Positions 1 to 12,154 of a DNA stretch of 64,000 nucleotides are shown here, one piece after another. A program made the position numbers and the translations under genes. The notes under the pieces are model-generated. The model did no database searches. It was not told the origin of the DNA and saw nothing but the letters and a program-made list of their open reading frames with translations. The DNA is taken from positions 172,554,310 to 172,618,309 of the forward strand of contig CP136064.1 in the NCBI GenBank assembly GCA_032622095.1, in the 5' to 3' direction. Each line of letters begins with the position of its first letter. The first letter of the stretch is position 1. The DNA is from Siphonodentalium dalli. Lineage: Eukaryota > Mollusca > Scaphopoda > Gadilida > Siphonodentaliidae.

Positions 1-1040
1 TGGAAATTGTCCAACCTTAGAGGGGTGTCAGGCTGGAAATTATCAACAGTGGGTCCAACTTGATGTACCAGTTGGAAAGTTCCACCCTGGTCTGGATCAA
101 GGCCCGGGTACAGTTGGAAATGACAATGTGTATACCCCCTCCCTCACAAACGGATACCTCTAGCGACGTCATTGTGATAACTATACATGCAGGGGCACAA
201 GAATCATCAAATGACAAGGAGCAGTTTCAAGAAAAGGGCGAGCGCTCAAGTCAGTATAGTTTCCGGCACAAGAGACAAAAGTTTATTTCACTATAAATAA
301 GGGACATTTTAGGCACTTACATCAAGGATCACCCTCATATAAACTATTAGAAATGAATGGGTAGGTTTAATGGTTTGCCCTCATTGCAGTATATAGCCGT
401 TTACCTTCAGTTGGTATTTTAGGTTTTGACTTTATACGTTTACGCGCTGGTATATAAAATCGTACGGGGCGACGGGCGTCATAATTTTTAGGGGGCTGAG
501 ACTTTTTGCCTGAATTTGTTTACATGATATATTCATGACTGAAACACAGTTTTTGCATAATAATACCTCGTATGTACACAGAAATATAACAAAATAGATT
601 CAAATTAACCTTCAATATGTATGCCTATACAGTTCAGGCAGAAATGTGAAAAATACTGTAATTTGCCACAATTCCCCCTGAAATATCATTCAATTTGCTA
701 GAAACTTGTCAGAATTTGACCGAAAAAATCTCCAATTTGCCAGAAAATTACCAGAATTTTGAGCTTTCATAATATTTGGGGGGGGGGGGGCTAGCCCTCC
801 CACCCGCTGGACCGCACGGCTCACGATGGTAAATTTGCCTGGCAAATGTGCCGACAATTTGTCGCAGAGGGCTGTAGTGTGCCTAGATATGAACTACAAA
901 ACCATGCTTATAAAATACACATTTCTCATTGTTTACTACATACGCAATGAGATCTATGTAATTCCACAACGTAAATAATCCTTTCTTGACGGGAGCTGCG
1001 CTAGTGCAGCATTATGGGTCATGTGTCAGTGTATCTTTGC
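1..1040. other. Intergenic, no gene seen
   Basis: AT-rich DNA. The first ~120 bases contain repeated cagttggaaa/ctggaaatt pieces, and a poly-G run lies at 779-790. The stretch near 1000-1020 (ctagtgcagcatt) echoes the TTAA-element ends found elsewhere. No open frame is convincing. Confidence 0.5.
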
Positions 1041-2960
1041 GAATGTCTGCCTGTCTGTATGTCTGTATGTGTTCTATAGAAATTCACAGGGGACCATCTA
1101 GATAATACCAAAGGGGTCTACTAGGAGTAACTTTTTACGAGAAAGATAATGGTGGGGGTTAGAATTTTCTAAAGTGACGCCGTTGTTGTCAGGGGCAGAA
1201 AATGGGGAGGGGCAGAAACATTTTTTGTTGCCGATTGCCACGAAACTTACATATAATCATACCCATGATATGAAGAATCTAATGGTGTGGTTTAGATATG
1301 TCAAAAGTGGCGTCGTTCGAGTCAGGGATGCACGGAAGGGGCGAGGGGCACCAAAATTGATCAAACTAATTTTAGCGCCGATTTCCACCAAATTGATATA
1401 TATTCTTCTCCATGATACAAGGAATCTAATTGTGCGATTTAACAACGACAAATTGTTGTCGTTTGGATGACATATTGGGGGTGGGCACTAAATTTTTATA
1501 AGAATGGGTTTAGACGCCGATTGCCGCCACACTTATACAAAATCATCCCCATGGTATGAGGAGTCTAATGGTGTGGCTTAACTCTATCAAATGTGGCCTC
1601 ATTCGAGTCAGGGGTGCACTGAAAGGGAGAGGGGCACCAAAATTGATACACAATATTTTTAACGCCAATTTCCACCAAATTGATACACGTTCTTATCTAT
1701 GATACGAGGAATCTAAAGACGCCATATTGGTGCTGCTTGGGTGAGAGATGGGGAGGGGTGGGGTGAGCACCAAATTTGATAAGAATTTGTTTAGTCGCCG
1801 ATTAGCACCAAACTTATAAGTAATCATCTCCATGATATCAGGAGTGTAATTGTGTGGTTTAAGGATGTCACAAGTGGTGCCATTCGAGTCAGTGGTGTAT
1901 AGAGGTGAGTGGGACACAAACAAATTATAACAATATGTTTAGCGCCGATTTCCACTAGATTGATACATATTCTTCTTCGTGATACGAGGAATCTTATCTT
2001 GTGGTTTAGATACACCAAATTGGTGTACTCTGGGTGAGAGATATGGGGATTAAATTTGATACGAATTTGTATACTTGCCAATTTTCACCAATTTTATATA
2101 TATGCATCTCTAGTGAGTCTAAGTGTGTGGTTTAACGTTGAAAGGTGCCGCCGCTTGAGTCCGAAGTAGGGACGTAAGGGTCACCAAAACTGATAAAACA
2201 TATTTTTAGAACCAATTACCATCAAATTCAGACACGTTCTTCTCAAATGATACGAGAAACCAAATCGTGCTGTCTGTCTTTCTGTCTCTGTATGCGTTAT
2301 ATATATAACTTCACGGGGTACAATCGAGATTGCACCAAGGCGTTCTAAGAGGGGTAACTTTTTACGAGGAAGATAATGGCGTGGGTTAAAATTTTCTAAA
2401 GTGACGCTGTTGGTGTCAGGGGAAGAAAAGTATGGTGAAATAGTTCTGTCGCCGATTTCCACCAAACGCATACATAATCATCTCAGCGATTTGGCGCTGT
2501 TCGAGTCAGCGTTGCAGGGGTCATCAACAATTGATTTAATAAACTATTTTAGCGCAGATTTCCACCAAATTGATATATTATTCATCTCTATGATACGAGG
2601 AATATAATCGTGTGATTTAAAGACGCCAAATTGCTGCCGTTTGGGTGAGAGATGGGGGGGGGGGTCATAACTATTCAAAAAATTTGTTTAGTTGCTGATT
2701 ACCACCAAACCTATATATAATCATCTCCAGTACCGTATATCATGCATCCAAGGGTCTAATGGACGTGGTTTAAATATGTCAAAAGTGGCGCCGTTGAAGT
2801 CATGCGTGAGGATGGCAGTTGCACCAAAGCTGATACAAATATATTTAGCACTTATTTCCACCAAATTCATACACGTTCTTCTCTAATAATGATACGATGA
2901 ATTAAATCACATTTGGTGTCGTTTGGGTCACGGATGGCGAGAGGATATGCACTATCATTG
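1041..2960. repeat. Diverged ~140-bp tandem satellite with ~1.23-kb higher-order copy
   Basis: Degenerate monomers recur with landmarks like gatacgaggaatctaat and gtgtggttta near 1268, 1413, 1553, 1699, 1835, 1980, 2113, 2247, 2592, 2740 and 2890 (spacing 133-150 bp). Two monomer types seem to alternate. A longer stretch at about 1045-1225 (ctgtctgtatg ... aactttttacgag ... ttttctaaagtgacgc) recurs at about 2266-2450, so part of the array was copied as a larger block. No coding sequence is seen. Confidence 0.8.
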
Positions 2961-3275
2961 ATAAGATTGCTATTCGCCGATATGAAACTATAAGTTATAT
3001 ATAGTCACCCATGCCATCTCCATATCATTTTAAGGAGTTTTTGGCGTTCAAATTTCACAATCTCGACAAATGGTGAACCATTTAAGTCACTTGAACAATT
3101 ATATCTTCTCAACTGTCATATGTATACGAGGATGGCAATCAGGGCATTCGCATAATGAGCTAGCAAAAAGAGATACATAGAAGAAGCATTAAAAGTATAT
3201 TTATTATTCTATTTAAGAGATACATATATTCTTGCAAACTGAGAGACCTCGAACCGTCAAAGGATTGCATATATA

Positions 3276-3606
3276 TTATAACACAATTGAGTCTGTTCCA
3301 TTCAATACAGTTTCCACAAAAAAGTTACAATTTGTCAAGAGATATGGAAATGTATCGAAGGCCTGTTCAAAAACAGTGGTCAGTGTGCAGTCAAATATAT
3401 TTTCTTCTGGTATAAAAGAAAACGCAGTCAGTAGCACATGACTTTTCAGGATACTCCAATACTGACATTCTGACAATGGTATATCTGCCCGATACAGCAG
3501 ATTTTTTAGAACAGACTCATTGACTGACATAAACAATTCAAAATCTCGCTCTGTGTCTGGCACATGTAGCTGATATACATGCGCAGCAACATTTCTTTTA
3601 AACTGA
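3276..3606 (-). CDS. Possible terminal exon of an unknown gene
   Basis: A good acceptor (attctcag) opens a frame that runs 109 codons to a TAA: FKRNVAAHVYQLHVPDTERD... ending NGTDSIVL. Composition looks protein-like (mixed charged and hydrophobic residues, several Cys and aromatic residues), unlike repeat translations nearby. I recognise no family. No upstream exon was identified on the minus strand between 3.6 and 9 kb. It could be a real 3' exon, a pseudogene piece or a transposon fragment. Confidence 0.35.
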
Positions 3607-4840
3607 GAATATTTGGCAAATATATAGCACCATGATCAGAGGAGCACCTGTTATTTCTTTAAAACATCTGTATCTTCATGGAGATATGATAGCCAGGTGT
3701 CCTCAAGATCTTAGTCCAACCCACAAGATTGATTGATACATCTCTATATGTAAAACCCAATTGTCGTCTTTTATTTTTGTAAACTAATGTGTTTATGATG
3801 TTCATGTATCATATGATATCGTCTGAAGTATACGCAGTTGTAAATAAATAAATACTTCATTATTGGTGGAACGGATTAATCGCGATAAACAAAATGACAA
3901 TCGACAAGGTGAGCCACTATACTTATATTCCATGACGGTGTAAGAATCATGTTTTGTGATGCTATGTGAATATACAATTTATGAGAATACGTGTAACACT
4001 TTTAGCAAGAGTATTCTCTATTCCCAACAAATATCCACAGCATGCAGAGGGTTTCACATCACTTTAACCTGGGCAACGCCGGGTAACCCTGCTAGTCCTC
4101 TTATATATGCTATAGTCTCCCATAGGGAGCCTCGCATATATAATATAATGCTATGGCTTACAAGGTCAATGCAAATATGGTTAGGCCAATGCATTATCTT
4201 ATATATGCGAGGCTCCATTTGGGAGACTCGCACATATATAAGAGAATGCATTGGCACAGGTTTTTCGCAAATATCAGGAAGCTGCAGTCACGGAAGGGTA
4301 AATTATACGACTGGCATCTGCCCGAAATTAGCCTAGGCTTTGGAATATATAGCAAAAATCATTCTTGCATTACCTTGTGGCATTTCATCGCCACAATAAG
4401 CAATAAACCAAATTCCAGAATGTATCACTGCAAAGTGTGTGAGATAACCAGCTATGTAAAGTTTCATGAAATGTTGCCTGCATGGCTATTTGATGCTATA
4501 TAATTTGCCAGCTGTGTGAACGACACTTTCCTGCAATTATGTGAAGCATGGAAGGGCTGCCTTTTATCCCCTGTGTTAACCCTCACAATTATACCCCTGG
4601 TTAAGTGGTCATGCTAATTTTATATGATGTTGGTGGGTCCTAGCTGTTGAATTGTCATGATGTCGGTTTTGCAAAATGATATTATTTTTAATTATATAAT
4701 AAAAAGAACTGTTATTTTATATTAAGTCTAAATTTTCGCCGTATTTTTGGCTGATCTGAACGAATCAATGAAACGCCTTTATGTGTATACAGCATTATAA
4801 AACATGTATATTGTAAAATAGTTGCACTGCCTTATGCAAA
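3607..4840. other. Intergenic repeats, no gene seen
   Basis: About 3987-4070 carries a fragment of the dispersed family found at 16757-17065 and 59198-59450 (cacttttagcaagagtattctc ... gtttcacatcactttaac). About 4090-4265 contains two inverted copies of the hairpin core (ttatatatgcgaggctcc / gcattatcttatatatgcgag) shared with TTAA elements. The long + frame across it is a repeat translation. Confidence 0.6.
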
Positions 4841-6201
4841 CCGGGGTCAATACTATGAACAATTTTATACCTGTAAATACAAATTGTATTTATTAATTTG
4901 TAATTACAAATTTGTGTTAACTATCACTACAACCAATTTGGTATCATTGTTTTTACAAATTTACAATCATTCAGTTTGTGAAAACAAAATATTATTTTGA
5001 AGGTATAGCACTATATATATATTGTGACCATCCTATGATTTTTCAAACTGATCCGCTACTCTTATCATGCCATATCGAGGCAGTAACGTGGCTCTATTTT
5101 ATCGGGGGGGGGGGGGTATCGAAGCAGGGACGTTCTAATGGTCTCGGTTATAGGAGTGGTGGGGGCCCCGGTGCATGGTCCAATCGGTAGAGTGCCAGGT
5201 GCATTACACCGTCACATGCCGTCCAGCGCTGACGAAGCTGGTTCGAACCCCACCATAGGGAGGGTGACCGGAATCGTGTATCTGTGCAAGTTTGTCAGTT
5301 GATTTCCGGGGGTCGGTGGTTTCTACACGCAGTGGGACAATTTCTCGGTGAAATCAAGCCTCTGCGTGGTCTTTCCTCCACCTGTAAAATTGACAACGTC
5401 GTGTGTGGCCTAGCGGCTAGAACGACGATAAACCCTAATAAACCAAACAAATCCAATAGGAGTGGTGGTCATTTTATAATTTCAAACTGTTTGACACCCT
5501 ATATAGACATTCTAGACATTCTAGACAAGTTCCTTAACGTTGTAACTTTCAATAAATAGGGTAATTCAGTAGTTACAATGAACACATACTGCTACCTCAC
5601 ATCCAAGCTGACACCCCCCCCCCCCTAAGGTTTGACAATTTCTAAATATAGGCCATTTCAATCCAAACTTTTGACCAAAGGAGGTAAATATGCAAATGTT
5701 GGTCTAAATCAAACATATACCGCCTAATAAATTGTTGGAAAAACAAAATAACAGAACAAGTTCAACCTATTGTTGTTGTAAAATTTCCAATTCATGTTGT
5801 TTCAGGTATCAAATTTCCAGCTGGTGAACGTGTTGATAAAATGTTTGGGGCGAGAAACATAACCCAACCCCCTTGTCACGACGTCCCTGTGGGTTGTACT
5901 TGAGATTTCCAGCTGACAAAATATTTTCACGAGGGGGTGAATCGAACCCTTGTCGCCACGTCCCTGCGAATCATAGATGGATATATTATCCGGGTTTAGG
6001 GTGCGAAAACTGAAAAATTATGTTTCATAGTACTCGAACATTCTTTGTGATTGTAGATATTTGTAAATACAAAGAACACGTACTATTTGTGATTTATGTT
6101 TGTAATCGTAGGTTCATAGTACTGGCGGAATGATAAATTGTTATTTCTTACAAACAATTGTAGATTCTTACAAAGAAAAAGTTTCATAGTATTGACCCCG
6201 G
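4841..6201. mobile_element. ~1.36-kb TIR element with a SINE inside
   Basis: Ends are inverted: ccggggtcaatactatgaa at 4841 and ttcatagtattgaccccgg at 6183-6201. Sub-terminal zones on both sides are rich in short inverted tracts around ttacaaattgt/acaaattgta. No transposase frame is seen, so it is non-autonomous. I could not define a target-site duplication. A tRNA-like SINE sits inside at 5165-5453, and poly-C/G runs occur at 5104 and 5613. Confidence 0.65.
5165..5453 (+). mobile_element. tRNA-derived SINE
   Basis: The tRNA-like head has an A-box-like tggtccaatcggtagagtgc and a B box ggttcgaaccc. A central domain (gtttgtcagttgatttccgg ... tttcctccacctg) and a tail ending aacgacgataaaccctaata aaccaaacaaa follow. 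The same consensus recurs, broken, at 13995-14450 and, by its head, at 19270-19395. Not a functional tRNA: no acceptor stem pairing or CCA-compatible end is seen. Confidence 0.8.
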
Positions 6202-7230
6202 TCGTAATTGAATGGCTATGCCTGTTGTTTTTGCAATCACCAACGCCGCCATTATCAAAATATTTAAAAATAAAAATATTCGTGAATGTTTCATACAGAC
6301 ACTGGCTTTTTCTCAAATCGATCGAACTAAATAAACACCGCGAAAATGAAAATTTTAGAAGAAAAAAAAATAACGATACTTTATTATAACAGCATCATTT
6401 TGACCTACCGGCATCATTGTAATTCAGCGGGACATACCAACATCATAGCAAATTAGCAGGACCATTTACCAAAGGGTGATTTAGGCTGCGTGTACCAGTA
6501 TTGTCCGGGAAGTTATGATATACCCATATTGTAGGGGTCTTTGTGTGAAACACATTATTTTTAGCAACCCGAGGAAATTATATCTCAATATATCTAATTG
6601 CACCACAGTACTCATTTATTTCTTCTTCACTCAAGAATCTCGAATATACATGTATAAGCTAAACACCACAAATCCGACAAAATCCCCAAAGATTAGTGCC
6701 CGCATTATCAGAGCCGCTGGATCTATATTTAGTGAGTAATAACGGGGATAACGGACACACCAGTCTGTGCGGCACCAAGCTGCGTTAGTGATGGGTTCGG
6801 CATGTGTTTTGTAACACGATACAGGGCTATATAGCAAGGTATATACAGGTACTTATAGGCAGACCACAGTCTTCTCAATGAGCAGGTTACCTGGCGTGCT
6901 GACGAAATGGATTTTGCCATCCGCCTGAAGGTCGAACTAACGAAGAAACTCGTTCTTCAAAGTCATCGACGGGTTCTTTTGTAGATTGGTGTAAATGCCT
7001 GAGCGTTGCTATTCATAATCGTTAGCCGCTTTGAAGAGGATCCCTGTTTACCGCTGAGTTATGATTAAAGTAAGAAAAATGATGGCACGGTACCAAAGCA
7101 ATATTTTATTTACCAGGTTATTCGCGCGAGAGACAAATTGGTTCCGATGGATGATATAAGTTCCTGCAACTTTTATGTTTATACACAAGACCACACCCAT
7201 ATCCATAATCTCGAGCCGGTAACTATAGAA
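6202..7230. other. Intergenic, one weak exon-like stretch
   Basis: No recognised gene. At 6860-6982 (+) an acceptor-like acttatag is followed by a 37-codon open frame (ADHSLLNEQVTWRADEMDFA...) ending TTG TAG. Its length is within chance expectation and no homologue is recognised. Confidence 0.3.
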
Positions 7231-7690
7231 ACTGCAAAGTAACTAAAACAATGGCAACTTGAGACTATAGATGCTTCCCGGAAGATGAGGCCTAAGCAGA
7301 ATGAGGTTCCAGAGGGTGAATTTGGTGACGCTAGCACTCGGGATAGCGTCACTAAATTCACCCTCTGGGGACCTCATTCTACAAATGACAGACACACTAT
7401 TTGCAGGCTTGTTAGCAGGACCGGACACCACACCGTTATCAAGTATATATATACATGTATGGCCCTAATTTGCAGAAGATAAAATGCATAATCGAGGTGA
7501 CTAATTGGTTAACATCACCAATTTCAACTGTGGAACTTCAATCTGATCCTATTGGTCTCACATAGCAGTCGAGCCTACGCAGAATGAGATCCCCAAAGGT
7601 TGTGTGGGACAGCATCACTAAATTAACCCTCTGTGGACCTTACTCTGCAAATGACTATGCACTATGTGCAGGCTTTTTCATATCGGTGTG
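7231..7690. mobile_element. Double-palindrome foldback element (family B), composite copy
   Basis: Two palindromic modules of the cctaagcagaatgaggt / acctcattctgcaaatgac family lie side by side, separated by the family spacer (cagaagataaaatgcataat ... aacttcaatctgatcctat). The arms contain gagggtgaatttggtgacgc and its inverse. Translations across it (for example [13 protein letters not shown]) are repeat artefacts. Confidence 0.75.
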
Positions 7691-9000
7691 ATGTTAGATC
7701 CTGCTAAATGATCCAGAACGTACATGGCTCATTTGAACCTTGAAATTTGGAAGGAGGGATAAGAAAAACAAATTATATACTGATACACAGGCTTTATATA
7801 CTCACATAAAACTTGCAAAACTCACAACAATTTTTCAACTTTTTTCTGGCTGTTTTCAATTTTGTCGCACAAACCGCTGCGCTCTTTAGGCCTATATATT
7901 GTTCCATGCTGAAATACCCGATTTTCTAAATTCTACAACTGTCGGAGTAAATCTTTCTGTGACATAAAAAGTATCACGCAATTGAGTGTAATATCAGCTA
8001 GGCTGCATCCCACAATGAGGCTTTATCAGCCGCAATCGACGTTTAAATAGGTTTCGTCCGTCCGTCTGTAATCTGTGTTATCTCAGTTATCATGATACAG
8101 TCCGGATTTTCGATGATCTTTGGAACCACCACGAAGAATGTCCACAAATTGTATTCATTAATTTGTTGTGGAGTCTCGACATGTACGTTCAGGTAAATAA
8201 GGTACCCGTGCCAAATATGCATGCATCTTCCTTTATATCCCCAGATGATAACTCCAGTTAGGGTTACTCGATTTTGATCGGTGATCACCAACAATTCTGA
8301 CATATCTGACTGAATTGGCACAAATTACAGGATGAACTCAAATCGGTTTCTCCCCAACTATTCTTGCTTTTTTATGGCTTAAAACAAATTTGTTTTCTGA
8401 ATGAGCTTGATATTTCAGCAAGGATGGCGGAAGCACGGCTGAATCCCCTGCATTCTCAACCCGCCTGCTCCGCCAGCCATGGCCGCGCGTGTGAGATTAT
8501 TGTCCAAAATATACAGTCTGATTTCGAATATTGATGGTTGTTTGACGATATTTGGGGTAACGTTATGGGCCTTTTTCATAATTTTCAACCTAAAAAGATT
8601 AAAGGTTTTTATAGTTAGCATCGGGAGGTTCCTGGTGATATCTCTTCATTGCATTGTAAAAAAGGGAGATCTTAGTGTAACATATGGTGGCCTACCCACA
8701 TGCATCGGCATAATACGCAGGACTGTGCATTTGTCAAGGAATGTTGGTAGACCATCATGCTGAAAAAGTATAGTAGCAATATTCGCTTTTTTCACCAGTA
8801 ACACATCATTATATACAACATGAACTATTGACTATAGGTTTGTGCCCTTATTGTCACCATTATAGTCTTGCCTAATTCTAAGTCTTCGACATATATGCAT
8901 GCCTTTGTACATTTGTCGCGGCCATATTGCAACTATAGGCACAGCTAGTTTGACCAGTGCACTTGGATTGACTTTCCCGATCTGTGTGTGGGATGTATCG
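7691..9000. other. Intergenic, possible start of a short gene at 8424-8763
   Basis: A local GC-rich patch (8424-8500) has two ATGs in good context: aaggATGGCGG (36 codons) and gccATGGCCGCG (94 codons to 8763, starting MAARVRLLSKIYSLISNIDG, with one hydrophobic segment TIFGVTLWAFFIIF). A first exon of a + strand gene is conceivable, but no downstream exon or homologue is recognised. The rest looks featureless. Confidence 0.25.
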
Positions 9001-9255
9001 GTTTCCAATACAAGTGAGATCACTGAGTCGCTACCATATTGGATCCATCCAGCGCCCATTCCGCGGTTTAAGTGCTACACCTGTCAAATTTCTTGAGTAT
9101 ATAGCATTCGCTATATGGAGTTTTGTATATTCATTAAGCCCCATATATGGAATGCTATAATCAAGAACTTTGACCTGTAGCACTGAATGCGCGGAGCGGG
9201 GCTGCATGGGTGTATCCAATATATGGTATATATAGCGACTCGGTGATCTCGCTTA
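9000..9255. repeat. Foldback element, ~120-bp arms
   Basis: gagatcactgagtcgctacc near 9016 is inverted at 9233-9252 (agcgactcggtgatctc). Inner arms also pair: attccgcggtttaagtgcta and tagcactgaatgcgcggagc, then gagtatatagcattc and gaatgctataatcaag. No coding content. Confidence 0.8.
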
Positions 9256-10560
9256 TATACCGAAATGGTCCGAAATAATGATGACGTTTCTAAAGATGTT
9301 CCAATCCGATTTGACAAAAGATTAGCCTCAAAATGAATACGACGATCGTGATACTAACTATATGCAACACATAATTAACAAGGCACTTAAAGTTGATCGG
9401 TTTTGGCCAGCTTAAGCTTTGTCATATATAGACATGCAATCTGTTAACGTTTCGGGTGTGTGGGCGCCTAACCATAACCACGTCAAAACTGCATGGCTCT
9501 TTTGAAAGCGATGACATCCAACACCTCAATTGAATGGGTTCCATCTCATGCAATATAGTTTCTGCTACACAACAGTTATCAAAATGTACAGTAATATATT
9601 TTGTGTTATATCGGATGAGATATATCTGAAAGAATATACTACTACATAGTATACCACCCACATTCCGTGACACATCATTTTGTTATATTCGTTGTTCCCG
9701 TTATATATATATATACTAGTGGATCAGATCGTTTTGTATGGCCCGTTTTATGTTCTGTCACGTGACGTCCATTCATTTTTCGTTTCCTGATCGCAACTTA
9801 AGTTCTATTGAACTAGATGAAATTAAATTTCGTTTATAGCTTCAAAACCACAAACTCAAAGTTTACTAAAGTTACGGTCTTTTTAAACTTTTAAACTCGG
9901 GTGTTCTTGGTTTCCGGGTGATAACTTCAGTTTATGTTGACTGAATGGAATGACTGAATGGTCTCCCTCACTCAAAATTATTATTTTATATATCCGAATG
10001 TGTACAGAAAGCTTGGGGACATGTGACACCATCTTTAATGGCTGTTTGGAAAACAGTTTCAAAGGTATATTCAGCAAACATCTCTTAAATTATCATCAGA
10101 TTTCCATGAAACCCTTTATTCGTTAACAGATATAATCAACAGTTGCTCGCCTGTGTATGAATAAAAAATTATCAAAATTCACACATACTTACTTATCAAA
10201 ACAAGATGAGTAGTTGCTAGAACAGTGTACTTTCTTAATAAAGTGACATTCATTTTTTTCCTGCGTGTTTCTTTATATTTATGTTTTAGTTTTGATTTTC
10301 TCGTTGCTTTCATATTTTGGGTTTTTTATTTGGAATTTTTTTCGAAAAAATGGCAAACGAAATAGAAATAGCCTAACAATTTACCACAATTAACAGCATG
10401 AGCCCTGTGGTGATGTGTTTACATACTAACATATATATTTTGCACATTTACTCGCTGCAAGTGCCTTGCCTGTAAATATTTTACAGATTTAACTTTGGTT
10501 TAAGGTTCAAATATGGAAAACTTATGTTCACAAATTGAAATGGCTTCTCTTTCAAAACTG
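9256..10560. other. Intergenic, no gene seen
   Basis: AT-rich with a short TA run near 9702-9714. At about 10437 the motif tttgcacatttactcgctgcaag is echoed in direct orientation near 13310 (attgcacatttacccactg), outside both ends of the long-TIR element, suggesting shared flanking or terminal sequence. Confidence 0.45.
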
Positions 10561-10857
10561 AGAACTAGTATGGGCGGCCATTCGGTCGGGAATTACATGA
10601 AATAAAAGTTAATGGTGGTTTGTGAAAACAATTATACTATGCATCGAACATTCAATAGCAATCTATTTCAAACCAATAGTCTCCATTTTCAAACCAATAG
10701 TCGTCCTTGGATTCAATAAGAGACAAATAGGGACCTACTGCAAATCGTCATACCGATATGACATTGGGAATTCCCATGTTTATTTATATATTTCTGACGT
10801 CACATGAACAAAGTTTCATAGTCACCAGCGACCTCTAGCGTTAATTACGGTTTCAAT

Positions 10858-10968
10858 TATCAGTTTTACATTTAGTTATTAGTTTTACATTTAGTTATTA
10901 GTTTTACATTTAGTTATTAGTTTTACATTTAGCTATTAGTTTTACATTTTGTTATTAGTTTTACGAAA
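10858..10968. repeat. 19-bp x 6 tandem repeat
   Basis: Six imperfect copies of gttattagttttacattta lie within the left arm of the long-TIR element. They are absent from the right arm, so they expanded after insertion or in one arm only. Confidence 0.9.
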
Positions 10969-11704
10969 CCTATTCAATTGAAATAGAACGTCATTATTTG
11001 TGCATTGGTGATAATTTATATCTATTAAATATAAGAATGACTATAAGGTCTATTAGTTTGATAACGATATAATCATTGATCGTGGGGAATCGTCTATTGG
11101 TTTGAAATATGTCCTACTATACGCAGCAAGTCCCTGTATATGCAGCAAGTCCCCGGTAACGCAGCAAGTCCCTGGTAAATGCAGCAAGTCCCTCTAATTT
11201 AGGGTGGATTAGTGGAGTTGTTGATGAGTTTAATCAGTGTTTTATTATCCATTTGATTTATGATCTGTGGCAGTTGATTGGAAATCTTTATCCCTTTATA
11301 ATTATTTAAGATGGGTATTTGTAGATTTTTATATATAATACAATAGTTTTTCTAAGTTTTATTAAGTTGCTATTTCTTTTATTCTACTCACTATTTAATA
11401 TAATTTAATTAATATGATTTATATTTCTTTGTGATATTCCTGTTTTCACTTCGTAAACACATGTCGGTGATTAATTATCACTGAACAGGTGTTTGTTTTT
11501 GTAGGACAAAGGAACTTTCTGTGAGTTTCTCCTTTGAAGCTCATTTGAAGATTTTTTTGTTTTCTTAACCAGACTGAATAATTATCAACCAGTGTTATTT
11601 CAAGATCCAGCTCACGTCTGAGATGGCATGTTGTGTATTTAATCAAATGTATATAAGCTGCAACTGAGATTTCAGAAATCATAACCAATCTTAGAATTTA
11701 TACA

Positions 11705-12154
11705 ATGCGTCTTGCTGATCCTCGTTACCATTGTGGCGTGTGTGGTATTCGATGTGTTAAAGATTGCATCGAATGTACTGGCTGTAAACAATGGACACAT
11801 TACCAATGTACGTGTTCCGATGACGAAACAAGTTTTCAACATGTGGTCAGCAGACTTGAGTTACATCACGTTACTGCGTCAGTTTTCGACTACAGGGTTC
11901 AAAAAGCGAAAAGGACAATAGACTTAACAGCACCAGTATTCTCAGAATACTTTATGAACAGGATGAAGCCACTCCTTACTGAAAATTTCGCGACAGCACA
12001 ACTATCGGGATTGGCGATGTAGTTATCGAATTGGACCAACAGCAATTGTGAATCTCTGAACCATATTCTTAAACAGGCAGTGGACTGGAAATCAAAACCT
12101 TTAACGGAGTTAGTGCAGGCACTGTTTAGTATAGTTGACCGGACAGTGAAATAA
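11705..12154 (+). pseudogene. Broken PHD-finger / MULE-transposase-like gene
   Basis: The frame opens at an ATG and has one in-frame TAG at 12020-12022, then continues 43 codons to TAA at 12152-12154. Residues 10-35 give C-x2-C ... C-x2-C-x4-H-x2-C with Trp two residues before the His (CTGCKQWTHYQC), the first half of a PHD-type zinc finger. The second zinc-binding half is missing. The segment after the stop, SNWTNSNCESLNHILKQAVD..., resembles the C-terminal (N-E-S-x-N-H/R-x-L-K) part of MULE-type transposases. The catalytic core between the two is absent, so this is an internal deletion product. The PHD call is fairly firm and the MULE call is inference from motif memory. Confidence 0.5.

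Noticed and set aside
3956-4336. 126-codon + frame
   Set aside because: Its translation is of dispersed repeat and hairpin-core sequence that recurs in myosin introns.
5165-5250. tRNA gene
   Set aside because: A and B boxes are present, but the head continues into a SINE body that recurs elsewhere, and no good cloverleaf was found.
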